DNA of 64,000 nucleotides, taken from positions 9,206,259 to 9,270,258 of the forward strand of contig NC_135559.1 of NCBI RefSeq assembly GCF_964340395.1, in the 5' to 3' direction. This DNA comes from Glandiceps talaboti (Eukaryota > Hemichordata > Enteropneusta > Spengelidae). The notes under the pieces are model-generated. The model had not been told where the DNA came from, made no database searches, and was given only the letters and a program-made list of their open reading frames with translations. Below are positions 31,801-51,780 of the stretch, in pieces (position 1 is the stretch's first letter; the number at the start of each line of letters is the position of its first letter). The position numbers were made by a program, and so were the translations under genes.

Positions 31801-33235
31801 GTTTTTAAAGAAATCATCAATCTTTCATTTTCCCATAGTGTTAACTGTACTGTAGTACTTGGTGGCCATATTGGATTCTAAATTATTTTAATTTTGACCA
31901 CTATTTCAAAAATGTTTATAATGACCCCTGATTTGTTGCAGGTTCAAGCCCAATCAATGCTGTTTGTTTCTGAATGGTTTAAGTCCTTGAGTAAGATTTG
32001 AGCCATGGCCTCAGTCAACCCAGCTGTATAATTGGGGACCTGGTAGGATAGAGGTTGCAATGTGAATGCTTTAATCCTATGTACAGTAGAGGCTGCAATG
32101 GATTGTATGCTGTCCAGGGAGTTGAGGAAGTATAAAGTGCTGTTGTGCCAAGTATACATGTAGATCCCTGCCAGAGGTAATTGTGTAGCACTTCGAGCAC
32201 AGAGTAGGAAATTTGCTGTATAAAAATCAGTATTATTAACATTATAATGTTATTAATTTCTCCATACATGTATGTATGATTTGTTTCACCTCATTGACTT
32301 TAACTTTAAGGAAGTTGACTTACATGTACATAAATGGATATAACACTTTGCAATGAGAGATCTGCTTGCAGGGATTAGGTGAATTATAACTGTCTTAGTG
32401 TCTACTACATATTCAGCAATTATCATAAACTTTACAGAGTAACTGTACCCAAACCTACGTACATATGATTTAAGATAGAAACCTGCCTTGCCTGTAAAAC
32501 TACAGTTGTGTACTATTCTCATTTCTGCATAGCAGCATACTATGATTAGTCATATCATATATTGATATTATTTTATGGCCAATATTTAATGAGTGTACGA
32601 ATGTATGCGTGTGTCCTTGTTATCTGTGTCTGTGTATGCGTGTGTCTGCGTCTGTGTCTGTGTGTGAGGGGTTACCTGTGTAACGGGGTCGTTCGTCCAA
32701 ATCTTCTCAAGTGGGAAGGCGGTGCAGTACCCTTACAAAAGTTCGCTAACTTTGTGGATAGTCCATTTGCTGACTGCTTGTAATGTTTAACAAGTTGATC
32801 TAATCCTTGGAACACTGGGCCTTCATCAATTTGCAGAAAGCCATCTGTTAACGACTGGATTTGGAAGTGCTGTGCTTGTCCATTATGAATTAATGATAAG
32901 ACGAAATCTCCGTCTACCGTAGAACTTTCACGAATCAAAAACAACCCTTCTGTGTTCCCATATTCTTCCAATAAATGGTTCGCTGTATCTCTTGATATTT
33001 TCCCATGAAACCACATATGTTCGGCATCTTCTTTCTTAGCTTTAGCTTTGTCCTTCTTCAAAAAGTCGTTAACAGCACACTGTTTGAAGACCTCACTCAG
33101 CTTTCTAATAATTTCCGGGTTGTTGTGGCGACAAGACGGCGGGTCCTCGTACAGGGGAGACGGCGGAACATCGTGTGGCATTAATCGAGTAGCCGCATTT
33201 GGACGTTGTAACCTTTGTATCAACCTATTCAACAT
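15120..33235 (-). CDS. SHARK/HTK16-type non-receptor tyrosine kinase (SH2-ankyrin-SH2-kinase), 11 exons
   Basis: Coding exons in transcript order are 33235-32676, 25301-25100, 24815-24572, 24215-24010, 21430-21236, 20065-19825, 19253-19036, 18776-18591, 17398-17307, 16381-16255 and 15332-15120. Every intron is GT-AG, phases agree at each junction, and they total 2484 bases (827 residues plus TAG). Domains are SH2-1 at about 75-167 (FLIRES), ankyrin repeats about 183-333, SH2-2 about 348-440 (FLIRTS), a proline-rich linker about 455-520 and the kinase about 549-815. Catalytic motifs are intact: [12 protein letters not shown] Lys579, HRDLATRN with Asp671, DFG Asp689, a Syk-like Tyr702-Tyr703 pair, and APE. 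In flies Shark couples phosphorylated receptors such as Draper to engulfment signalling; that role here is inferred from family. Start choice is uncertain: Met19 is an alternative, and the ~75 residues before SH2-1 are long for the family. ATG16L1 lies divergently upstream. Confidence 0.95.
15835..15965. repeat. Interspersed repeat in kinase intron 10
   Basis: Contains AGCACTAGCTGCAGCTGGGA and ATCAAAGATATATTCACTAA. It is related in reverse complement to the interior of the 7995-9211 element and to segments near 16.55 and 31.06 kb. Confidence 0.55.
16255..16381 (-). CDS. SHARK-type kinase exon 10 (APE motif and F-helix)
   Basis: The acceptor is TTGTAG|GTATGC. The exon encodes [20 protein letters not shown] then [15 protein letters not shown]. 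The donor is CCCAG|GTAAGT. Confidence 0.95.
16550..16710. repeat. Interspersed repeat in kinase intron 9
   Basis: ATAGCTGGAGTATTGACTTT and TTCAATCAGACAACTAATA match the segment at 31065-31165. The part around 16636 (GACACTGTACATGTTAATTA) resembles the 8600s. Same family as the 7995-9211 element. Confidence 0.55.
16771..17240 (-). mobile_element. Probable retroposon 3' end with (TAA)n tail
   Basis: On the minus strand the segment ends CCCGAAATAAAGTTAAATTA followed by about eleven TAA units at 16771-16803, like the 3' ends of non-LTR retroposons. The body upstream shows a polyadenylation-like AATAAA but no recognised protein. The 5' limit is uncertain. It lies in kinase intron 9. Confidence 0.5.
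17307..17398 (-). CDS. SHARK-type kinase exon 9 (activation loop)
   Basis: The acceptor is GACAG|AGCAAA. The exon encodes [20 protein letters not shown] then [11 protein letters not shown], covering DFG and a double tyrosine like that of Syk/ZAP-70 activation loops. The donor is AATG|GTGAGT. Confidence 0.95.
17814..17983. repeat. 57 bp tandem repeat, 3 copies
   Basis: Units begin CATTTACCGGTATTAGTCCC and end TTCACCCAACTGTTT and are nearly identical. As 57 is divisible by three, both strands stay open through the array. It lies in kinase intron 8. Confidence 0.95.
18059..18380. repeat. ~106 bp tandem repeat, 3 copies
   Basis: Units start at 18059, 18166 and 18272 with GAAA(A)GAGCCTGTTAACTTA and end CGGCCACAGGCCAAAAT or a variant. 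The last copy differs most. The unit end resembles LINE 3' tails in reverse, but this is uncertain. It lies in kinase intron 8. Confidence 0.92.
18591..18776 (-). CDS. SHARK-type kinase exon 8 (hinge and catalytic loop)
   Basis: A pyrimidine-rich acceptor ends ATAAAG|GTACAA. The exon encodes [32 protein letters not shown] and the catalytic loop [17 protein letters not shown]. The donor is CAG|GTATGT (phase 0). Confidence 0.95.
19036..19253 (-). CDS. SHARK-type kinase exon 7 (kinase N-lobe)
   Basis: The acceptor is ACACAG|GTCAGG. The exon encodes the glycine loop [17 protein letters not shown], the ATP-binding [10 protein letters not shown] and the C-helix [20 protein letters not shown]. It ends at the gatekeeper region PPMMM|GTAAGT. 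Confidence 0.95.
19825..20065 (-). CDS. SHARK-type kinase exon 6 (proline-rich linker)
   Basis: The acceptor is TCCTAG|CCACCA. The exon encodes a linker with [14 protein letters not shown], then repeated KPQ/KPKPQ motifs, then [20 protein letters not shown] leading into the kinase. The polyproline stretch could serve SH3 or WW partners. It ends GTCG|GTAAGA (phase 1). Confidence 0.9.
20623..20651 (+). repeat. G29 homopolymer
   Basis: Twenty-nine consecutive G in kinase intron 5. Its right flank (GTGGAGTACAGGATGCGTAG) loosely resembles that of the G30 run at 38473. Confidence 0.97.
20724..20973. mobile_element. 250 bp MITE, copy 2
   Basis: Same ends and interior as 8801-9050 and exactly the same length, with scattered substitutions (for example TTGCACGTTCCC at the right end). 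It lies in kinase intron 5. Confidence 0.88.
21236..21430 (-). CDS. SHARK-type kinase exon 5 (end of SH2-2 and linker)
   Basis: The acceptor is AATCAG|GACATC. The exon encodes [20 protein letters not shown] and [15 protein letters not shown], the C-terminal half of SH2-2, then a basic-proline linker. It ends CCACCG|GTAAGT (phase 0). The intron dividing SH2-2 holds the 49 bp minisatellite and two inverted-repeat elements. Confidence 0.95.
21527..22497. repeat. 49 bp minisatellite, about 20 copies
   Basis: The unit reads ACAACCCATAACACCCAAGT, AAAGTGATTCCACTGTG, CCACACTCCTTT. Units in the right half are almost identical while those on the left are diverged and sometimes shortened. It lies in intron 4, which splits the second SH2 domain. 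Confidence 0.95.
22671..22989. mobile_element. 319 bp TIR element, best-preserved family member
   Basis: Ends ACTCTGGTAAT / ATTACCAGAGT are perfect, and inverted similarity extends about 55 bp through ACAAACTAAAACTATTGT. The interior shares GTGTAATCTACCA and CAACAGAGGAACC (reverse sense) with copies at 30340-30620 and 43455-43740. No coding capacity. Confidence 0.85.
23053..23424. mobile_element. ~370 bp foldback element
   Basis: Arms of about 120 bp are inverted. The left reads TACAACCAGTGACTGGGAAG, then AACTTGTTACAACCAGGGAA and further in CACGGTTTGATAGG. The right is the complement with small changes. No protein was seen. It lies next to the previous element in kinase intron 4. Confidence 0.85.
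24010..24215 (-). CDS. SHARK-type kinase exon 4 (first part of SH2-2)
   Basis: The acceptor is GACAG|GGAAAC. The exon encodes [20 protein letters not shown] and [20 protein letters not shown], the phosphotyrosine pocket half of the second SH2 domain. It ends ACTCAT|GTAAGT (phase 0). Confidence 0.95.
24426..24541. repeat. 115 bp dispersed duplication, copy 1
   Basis: Nearly identical to 25817-25932, starting GCCATCATAAATAGGTAAGT and ending CCCACTTTGGCTG. It lies in kinase intron 3. Confidence 0.9.
24572..24815 (-). CDS. SHARK-type kinase exon 3 (ankyrin repeats)
   Basis: The acceptor is TTTTAG|TTTGCA. The exon reads [20 protein letters not shown], then [20 protein letters not shown] and [20 protein letters not shown]. 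These are two or more full ankyrin repeats. It ends TTAG|GTGAGG (phase 1). Confidence 0.95.
24861..25088 (-). repeat. 57 bp tandem repeat made of copied exon-2 donor sites
   Basis: Four units of 57 bp, starting at 24861, 24918, 24975 and 25032. On the minus strand each reads TTTATAACACCACTACAT|GTAAGT. This is the last codons of kinase exon 2 (Ile-Thr-Pro-Leu-His) and its donor, differing from the authentic site only in a synonymous CAC to CAT change before the bar and in following bases. Confidence 0.92.
25100..25301 (-). CDS. SHARK-type kinase exon 2 (ankyrin repeats)
   Basis: The acceptor is TTTCAG|GGCAGT. The exon reads [14 protein letters not shown], then [20 protein letters not shown] and DAGANVN, and ends ITPLH at CAC|GTAAGT (phase 0). 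These are typical ankyrin helices. Four extra copies of the donor region lie just downstream (24861-25088). Confidence 0.95.
25428..25560. repeat. GATAT pentanucleotide microsatellite with derived units
   Basis: GATAT-type array drifting into CACAA and TACAG-like units to about 25620. Confidence 0.9.
25654..25687. repeat. (AGACA)n microsatellite
   Basis: Six to seven AGACA units. Confidence 0.9.
25817..25932. repeat. 115 bp dispersed duplication, copy 2
   Basis: Counterpart of 24426-24541, in kinase intron 1. The two copies flank kinase exons 2 and 3. Confidence 0.9.
26190..26450. repeat. ~70-80 bp tandem repeat, 3 copies
   Basis: Units hold AATACCAGTACATG, a GTACATG-rich part and GTTGCCAGAGGAGTCTGGGT (26238, 26319, 26387). 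Confidence 0.85.
26858..26950. repeat. ~30 bp tandem repeat, 3 copies
   Basis: Units read GAGGAGGTTTTGCTGGCTGT followed by GAAGCCTT, with variants. Confidence 0.85.
27050..27420. mobile_element. Diverged copy of the AGGCCTAAAAAAA element
   Basis: Shares AGAATAGGTGG(A/G)GTAGG, GTACAGATATTACAGATTGG and CTATTTCTTGCGAGACT-like segments with 28749-29088. The right end is degraded. Confidence 0.6.
27607..27882 (-). repeat. Interspersed repeat, inverted partner of 12.8 kb copy
   Basis: Reverse complement of 12810-13086 with roughly one change per ten bases and small indels. It lies in kinase intron 1. Confidence 0.85.
28505..28745 (+). mobile_element. Partial copy of an interspersed element (ATACTCGTGACCTAAGGG family)
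   Basis: Shares TTATACCATGCA, GAACAAAAAATATGGAAT, CATTGGTTCTGCTGTGTT and ACTCGTGACCTAAGGGTTTT with 40340-40720 (reverse) and 63780-64000. The TAAGGG part also occurs near 24255. Confidence 0.75.
28749..29088. mobile_element. ~335 bp TIR element (AGGCCTAAAAAAA family)
   Basis: The left end GGCCTAGTAAAAAAAAATTG, TGTGGTTCTGATTAC is mirrored at the right by GTAACAGGAACCAAACAATT, ATTTTTTTAGGCCT. Partial copies lie at 27050-27420, 31265-31400, 46910-47120 and 51640-51780. No coding capacity. Confidence 0.75.
29089..30330. other. Kinase intron 1 interior, nothing firm
   Basis: No exon or repeat was recognised, apart from a segment near 29880-30050 with overlapping open frames on both strands and no protein similarity I know. 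Confidence 0.4.
30340..30620. mobile_element. Copy of the ACTCTGGTAAT-type TIR family
   Basis: Contains ACACAAACTAAAAATATTGT, GTGGTAGATTACA and CCTCTGTTGTGTGAATCTAA, as in 22671-22989 (opposite sense). The right half has CAAGTCATCAGGAACGCCAC, as in the 43455 copy. Confidence 0.7.
31060..31170. repeat. Interspersed repeat of the 7995-9211 family
   Basis: CCTGCACTAGCTGTAACTGG followed by TTCAATCAGACAACCAACA and TCACTGAAAATTGTTAA. A related start lies at 63780. Confidence 0.55.
31191..31400 (+). repeat. Composite: short interspersed repeat copy 3 joined to an AGGCCTAAA element end
   Basis: 31191-31270 is the third copy of the ~75 bp repeat (AATCTGATGTGGTGAAAG). From there the sequence runs into the right half of the AGGCCTAAA family, ending GGTAACCAGAACCAAACTAT. 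The joint suggests insertion or recombination. Confidence 0.65.
31401..32670. other. Kinase intron 1 near exon 1, nothing firm
   Basis: No exon was recognised. A TG-rich run lies at about 32607-32668, directly beyond the exon 1 donor. Confidence 0.4.
32676..33235 (-). CDS. SHARK-type kinase exon 1 (N-terminus and SH2-1)
   Basis: Encodes the start, a lysine-rich segment, and the whole first SH2 domain from [10 protein letters not shown] through FLIRESS to [10 protein letters not shown]. It ends inside the first ankyrin motif TPLH at CACAG|GTAAC (phase 2). The Arg of FLIRES, which binds phosphotyrosine in SH2 domains, is present. Confidence 0.93.
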
Positions 33236-33380
33236 CTTGAACTATTTGACAGTACTTAGAGACATATCGCAATTCTCAAAACACGACAAGACAATCCTGC
33301 AAGAGCAAAGTCTTACAAATGACTCGGATAGACGCGATTGCACTTCTTCGGCATAACTTCCTCCTTCGTTGGGAACATCC

Positions 33381-33389
33381 TCACGTGAC
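33381..33389. promoter_or_regulatory. E-box palindrome TCACGTGAC upstream of the kinase
   Basis: TCACGTGAC lies about 145 bp upstream of the kinase start codon. It matches the core of the CLEAR-type site bound by TFEB/MITF/USF-class bHLH-Zip factors in other animals. The same 9-mer occurs at 58126-58134. Function here is inference; such a site also occurs by chance. Confidence 0.3.
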
Positions 33390-33569
33390 TTGGGTCAGGG
33401 GTCATAGGACGTGTCATCAAGATTAATGCAAATATCAATGTACTAATCATGAATAATACCAATGCAATACATGTATATTTGATCGCACAATACTAATACT
33501 ATTCGACTCGTACATTGCACATCCGTTTAAGAGATTATAATTACCGGGGAATAGAGCCGTTCACTGCGG

Positions 33570-33896
33570 AAAGTGGTCATATGGATGAGGATTGGATATT
33601 TATTTTGGATTTTTAATTTATAAAAATTTATCATGGCTTCCTACTTGAAAAAATGAATGTAAAATAAACATAGACCAAGTCTGCGTTTGTAACTCGATAC
33701 ATTGCAAAATGCTAAGAAATGAGTTAAAAGGTTTGTTATTGTACGTACAATAACAAACAGACACATTTATCAGTCGTGTAATTTATCTTGTACTTGGCAA
33801 TTGTTGTTTCGCATCGATTTTTCAAGTAGGATGCCATGATAAAATTGTCCTATAAATTAAAAATAAATACCAAATTCTCATCCATATGGCCAATAG
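33570..33896. mobile_element. ~325 bp foldback element between the two genes
   Basis: Arms of about 85 bp are inverted: AAGTGGTCATATGGATGAG and TTTTTAATTTATA, then TCATGGCTTCCTACTTGAAA, mirrored at the right. The outer core is shared with the 7995-9211 element. The centre holds a perfect 28 bp palindrome at 33731-33758, whose half-site is GTTTGTTATTGTAC. No coding capacity. Confidence 0.82.
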
Positions 33897-35876
33897 TAGA
33901 GTAGATACATATTATTAACAATAAAATGGTAAAGTTTACGTACAACAAAACAAAGCTTGTAGTTTTGGAGTCCAAGAACTGCATGTTTACGAAAAACATT
34001 TCCCACAAAACATTTAGATTATTTTCTTATTTTCCTGCAAATTGTTTAGTATATCTCAACTTTTATTTAACATGTACTTACAAATATAAAGTGATATATG
34101 TTTACTGAAAGAGAAATGTGGGTACGCTTGTCTTGTAGTGCCATGGTACAAGCTGCTCCATACCACAACTTTGAAAACTATTCTTTATATGTCTCTTAAC
34201 CAGTAAATGCAAAGTTGACTATTCAAAATGGCATTATCAGTGAGAAAAAAAGTTCACTGGATTGTAATAAGATACAACAAAATAGTGTTTGAACAAATTT
34301 TTGGCATTATTGAGTTTGTACATGTGTGTGAGTGAAGGTATAAATCGTAATGATACTGTATAGGAACTAGACTAGTACATGTGTTTATCAAGGACAAACT
34401 GTTCCTAATCCTATCTGTAGCTCTGGAGCATGCTCTTTGAGAACTCCAACATGTTAAACTTGATGTGTCCGTTTTTTACATTTATTAAAAATCTAACTTG
34501 ATATAGAATTAGGATAGATTGGCTCTTTAGCTGTCTAACGTTAACCCGGAGTCTGTTTTTGTAAAGAGTCATTGCACGAAACGTTAATAAGCGAACTTTA
34601 CATGACTGTTCAAACTATGGAGGCCTGAGACGTGTTGGCGTTCTCGTGGCATATTTATGATCGAACTTCCTTATGAACTCGCGTGTGTGTCGTGATACTT
34701 TAGTGTCTGATTGTGCGTCGTAGGGAAGTTGTCCTTCAGTCTGATAAAAGTTGTAACGCTTTGAGCATTTTTTTTAATCATGGAGCGGCGTTCATGACCA
34801 AGAAGTATTGGAACGTAGCTCTAGTATGCGCGCTCCGATAACTACTCCGACGCTTCTCGCCAGATCAGTGTTGGGCTTATTGGAACGCCGCAAATGTACA
34901 GAGTTATCTGGAACTTTAAGCCGGGTTCAGTAAGTAAGGGGGGGGGGGCGGTGTGTATCTTTGTGAGTTTGGGTGGTTACTACTACGGTTTAATTTTCAA
35001 TTGGAATATTTTTTATATTTTTATATTTTTAATTTTTAATTCATAAAGTATCTAGTGTTTTTTACTTTGAAAAGCAAAAACAACATATACTATATAAAGT
35101 CCTTGTTTGTAATTAAAAACATCTACATCAGTGTACTAGTATTTGTGATGAGAGGAGTGGATCTCACAGTAGTAAAGGGGGGACAGCCTAGCAAGATATT
35201 GGGGATATATAATATAACTTTAGGGAAACTGTATTACGTGATTATTCTGTTGAGATCTTATGACATCCATTTTTATTGAAATTCCAAGAAAACATCTTGG
35301 TCTACTTCCACCGAATATGTATTAAAATTTTGCCTACTCATAAGAATGTATTTTGAATTAATAACTAAGTCACTTATGATTTGAAGGTGGGCGGAGAGGA
35401 GTTTGAGTTTGTTGAGCTGAGAGCGCGTCACCCGAAAATTTCTGGAAAAGATTTATCATACCGGAAAAAGTGTGAAAGTCAGGGGGTGTCTGCTAAATAT
35501 ACTTTATCTTGTGCAGTTATTCCCGTAACTACATAGAAAGAATCTCCACTGGCAAAATCACCTTAAAAATAAAAGAAGAAAATTAATCTGTGATGCTACC
35601 TCCATGGTCTAACGGTAAAGCGCACTATTTCTTTCAATATCATTTACATCCATTTATGATTATATACTTGATTATTCTGCACAATTTTTCTTTATCTTTT
35701 ATTTCTTATTTTCTTGCTTTTTATTTAGTTACAAGTTTTTAAAATTTGACTTCGATCATTCAATGCAGGGGATAGGCTCGACATGCATGTCCGTCCTCAG
35801 TCTAGTCACTGGAGTTGCCGTCTGTCATGTACGTCATCGGAAACGAACAGCATTGTGGGAGGTCAAATTGGCTAAA
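33897..35876. other. Upstream region of ATG16L1
   Basis: Non-coding. A CG-richer patch at about 34600-34900 with several CGCG/CCG motifs is a plausible promoter zone. A G9 run lies near 34939. A tRNA-like fragment at 35593 was rejected as a tRNA. No TATA box or 5' UTR exon could be assigned with confidence. Confidence 0.35.
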
Positions 35877-47813
<11,937 letters not shown>

Positions 47814-47959
47814 TGATGTTCACATTAGTTTTTTGTAAATAGACTAATTACTTATAAACCCAGATAACAATACATCAATTTTTTTCCACACAGATTTAGG
47901 AACAGTGTTACAAGTTTGGTCAACTCGTCACACTGGTCCCTTAATTTATATGATTTAGT

Positions 47960-48440
47960 TTGGAAGATACTACTGTGGATATCAATCTATCAGCAAACTT
48001 AAGACACAAACTGAAACTGTTGTTGATGTACAAATATGGAAATCAGGCTATAGGCAAACTAAGATAGACACAAACTAAAACTGCTGTTGTTGATATATCT
48101 GCTATGGAAATCAAGCAATTGGCAATCTAAGATAGACATGAACTAAAACTATTGTTGATATACTCTATGGAAATCAAACAATCTGCAAACTAAGAAATAC
48201 GCAAACTAAAGCTATCGTTGTGTGTGATAGATTACCTGAATGGGTGATGCAGGTGCCTTGGTTATGTGGATATATTCACCCATAATCAAGATAGTGTAAA
48301 CACTGAATGAGGTTGAATGTTCAGTCACTTGAAGCAAACTGTCTATCAGAGACAGCACTCTATTGTGAGTATAATAACCATCAGACAACATCCATTCATA
48401 ACATATATCAACATTTTGTGACGAGTTTCAGGTGATATCA
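47960..48440. mobile_element. TIR-family copy with its end amplified in tandem
   Basis: The family end (GGAAATCA..., then ACACAAACTAAAACTGTTGT) occurs four times in a row at 47960-48215 with a ~55-65 bp period. It is followed by the usual interior GTGATAGATTACCTGAATGG and CAAGATAGTGTAAACACTGA. Confidence 0.75.
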
Positions 48441-48599
48441 ATCTTTGTTTGTGTATAGCTGGATTTCTGTAGTAGTGACATTTACAAAAGGAAGTTCCAA
48501 AGCAGCAAACGTAACATGTATGTAATCCCTAGTGGTGTGAGTAAAGATTGTGAAGAGGCGATTCAGCCATTCATATCGTTATAGTGGATTAGCCCACAG

Positions 48600-48800
48600 G
48601 GAGAGGAGGTGGGAGGGGGTGAATACACGATGGGGTGTAATTTCAACAGGGGTGATTTCAATGAGGGGGTGAATACTATGAGGGATGTGATTTCAAAAAA
48701 AGGATGAATCCAAAGAGGGGTGCGATTTCAATGTGGGGGTGATTTCAATGAGAGGGGGAGGGTGTGAATACAAAGATAGATGTGTGATTTCACAGAAGAA
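48600..48800. repeat. G-rich irregular tandem repeat
   Basis: Variants of GGGGTGATTTCAATGAGGGG and GTGAATAC repeat about seven times. Confidence 0.8.
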
Positions 48801-50450
48801 TAAACACCTACTTATAGTGGTTATTAACAGTTTTTAAACATTTCATTTCTGTATGGGGAAAAATTGGAGTGACCATGGCTAAATTGTTATATTACTTTGT
48901 TGAGTGTGTACTTTTTTGTAGAGTTATTGTGGTTTTTATGCAAATGATGCCAAGTTAGACTGAACGATTTTTCAGTGCTTACGCTTTACCAGTCACTAGT
49001 TACAAAAGATGGTTAGCGAGTGATTACCAGGAATGTCAACAGTGATGAATCATTCAGTCTAAATTGTACAGTATGTAGAGGTACTGTTTAGATTGTTAAA
49101 TATTTACAAATTGTCTTAATAATTGACCGTGTGAGGGCGCTGTTCCTATATTCCCATTGTCGGAGGTACCTGTTTGACAAGTTCAAAGGTTCACTATTTA
49201 CAAATTGTCTGATCATTGCCTGTGAGGGCGCTGTTCAAATATTCAAACTGGAAGCAAAGTTCCGAGGGTCGCACTTTTCGAACCCTTGCAATGCTGAGGC
49301 AATTGTTTCAAGAGGAGTGAAGCACCAAACTTTGTTTACTCCCATAATGCCTCAGTCCAGTATACAGCGTGCCTCATCTCAGCAAGATTTGTAAATTTTT
49401 GTAACTCTTATTTTAGAGAGGTTGCACAATGCAGATTGATGAGTGACTTTTCTGGGTCCCCTAAGCATGAAGAAGTACAGCCGGGATAAAATGAGTCTCA
49501 CCCTTTTGCACCCTTATTTCATAAGTGTAAGCTCAATACTGTTTCTAGATACTTTATCACAATGGCAAAGTCAAACATGAGAATTTGTACACAGAAAACG
49601 AAACAAGAACAATTTTACAGTGCCTTCGCTAGGTCATATAGAAGACATACTTGCATGATTAGTTTACCAGGAGGCCATAACTCAAGGTCTGTAATTTGCA
49701 TAAGTTACAACCTTTGACATTTTAGGTCAAAGGTCATTTACTAATTAGAGATGTATAAAATCAATGTTTTACATGAGGCTGTGATGTTATAAATCATTTT
49801 ATAGTTGTAGATCAAATGAACACAATATCGTGGATGTAAATCAAGTGAAAATACAAAGAAGTCAAATCCCCAGTATTTTTTTTAAAGATATGAGTTTGTA
49901 CATATCAGTATGTCTTCGTGTAAAGAAATAGCCAAGTTTAATTTAATTTAAAAGAATGAACTAGAACTGACATCCTGTCTTTAGGGTGTAATTACATAGA
50001 GTTGCAAGAAAACATTTCCTCAAAATGTAGGTTTTTTTTAAATTAGTTAATTTTTGGTATGTTGTATCGTAGACCAAAGGTCTATGGTTGTATGCTTTCA
50101 TTGCTTTCAGTTTTAGTTTTTGTTGACAGTAATTATGGTATAGGAGGCCTTAAGGTGTTCAAGTGTTTGTATAAATATGATATTAAAGCTCCCGTTGCTG
50201 TAACTGCAGGCCTTTCAATAGCATGTTCGTTGTACATTGAAACTTACTTGATGTTTTTCTATCATTTAATCAAACTAGAGTTTATGATATATTCATGAAA
50301 TACCTTCTGACGTTATTATTCACAGGTTGAATCTCTGAATGTACAGATCAGACCGTACTGCCGACATTCTTCAAAACTAATATTCAATATAACATCATGC
50401 ATCATCAACAAAATCTCAATATTCAGAGTCCTTGTTTAGGAGTCAGTATA
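48801..50450. other. Downstream of ATG16L1, nothing firm
   Basis: Two similar pieces with GTGAGGGCGCTGTTC occur near 49130 and 49214. A frame of 87 codons at 49131-49394 has no recognised similarity. Part may be ATG16L1 3' UTR. Confidence 0.4.
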
Positions 50451-50454
50451 TAGT

Positions 50455-50925
50455 CAGATTCCTGTTCAAGATTCTATGAATATTCAGATATGTATTCAGA
50501 TTCCTTTTCCAGATGGCAATATATACTCAGCTTCCTGGGCCAGGAGTCAATATTATTCAGCTTCCTGGTACAGGAGTCAATATTATTCAGATTCCTGGTA
50601 CAGGAGTCAATATTATTCAGATTCCTGGTACACTAGTCAATATATACTTCCTTAGTGGTCAGATTCTTTATTCAGGGATCAATAAATATTCATATTCCTG
50701 GTTCAGGGGCCAATAAATATTCATATTACTGGTTCAGGGGCCAATAAATATTCATATTCCTAGTTCAGAAGTCAGTAAATATTCATGTTCCTGGTTCAAG
50801 GACCAATAAATATTCATATTTCTGGTTTAGGAGTCAGGAAATATTCAGATTCCTGGTTAAGGAGTCTATCAATATTCAGATTCCTCGTTATGGAGTCTAG
50901 CAATATTCAGATTCCCGGTTTCCCG
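50455..50925. repeat. ~30 bp tandem repeat, about 15 copies
   Basis: The unit is near ATTCAGATTCCTGGTTCAGG, AGTCAATAT. The left block has TATTATTCAG and the middle block AATAAATATTCATATTCCTG. Confidence 0.92.
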
Positions 50926-51639
50926 GAAAATCAAGGGAAGACAAGCACAGTGTTTAGGATGACTGTTTTTACAGCACACTCCTTTGTAAAACAATTGACT
51001 GGAAGTTGACTAATAACTCAAAGGATAGGACAATTTTCAGTAAATATATTGTATATCTTTCACTGGCCTACAGTTACAACGACTGGAACTTGTGATAAAA
51101 CAGATTCCAACAAAGTGCCCCAATTCCATCATCATATATCAAATCTTTGAATTTCCTCTTCAAAGTTAAAGAATGTGAAGTTTGAAATAAATCAACAAGC
51201 TTTAATTCCAGAGAAAATATTTTATCAACACTACAGAATTAACTTAAGCGTATATTATTTTTTCCCACCAAAGTTAAGAGAGAGAAGTAAATGTTTTTAT
51301 TGTCAAACATTTTGATGAGTCACTGGTCCATTTCACATGAAGATAGTACTTGTAATAATAAAGGAAATATCAAGGAAAACCTAACAATGTCATTTTTGAA
51401 AGTTTATGTTGTAAGAAAGTTGATTTTTCAGTCTGTGTGTTGTGTGGCAGTCACAGCGCTACTGAGGGGTGTATAATCAAGTGACTATTTCTACGCTGGA
51501 ATGTTTTCACAAAAACACTTAGCCAAGAGACCTGTTTCTGGTGAAGTAATCATATACCAATGCCAAGCACTGTTCATTATGTAGCATAGATGTCAGACTG
51601 AGAAGCCTTTGAACAATTGAATCATATTGACAGTGCATG

Positions 51640-51780
51640 TTAGTAGTAAGGCCAAATAAAAAAACGTGTTTCCAATAACCCGACCCTAAACAATTTTTTG
51701 CAAATGGTAATAATTTACTTCTATTTCCATGTATACCTTCATGCCTTGCCTCAGCTGTGGTCACTTACTTTAAAAATCGT
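51640..51780 (-). mobile_element. Partial copy of the AGGCCTAAA element
   Basis: AAGGCCAAATAAAAAAACGT, TTCCAATAACCCGACCCTAA: the family's right end in reverse. Confidence 0.55.

Noticed and set aside
35593-35625. tRNA-like sequence (TGGTCTAACGGTAAAGCGC resembles a tRNA 5' half and A box)
   Set aside because: No T-arm or B box GGTTCGAATCC follows at the right distance and no cloverleaf can be drawn; at most a decayed tRNA-derived fragment.
35763-35876. In-frame upstream ATG extending ATG16L1 by 38 residues
   Set aside because: ATG16 proteins start close to the ATG5-binding helix, and the ATG at 35877 has a better context; the extension looks like 5' UTR.
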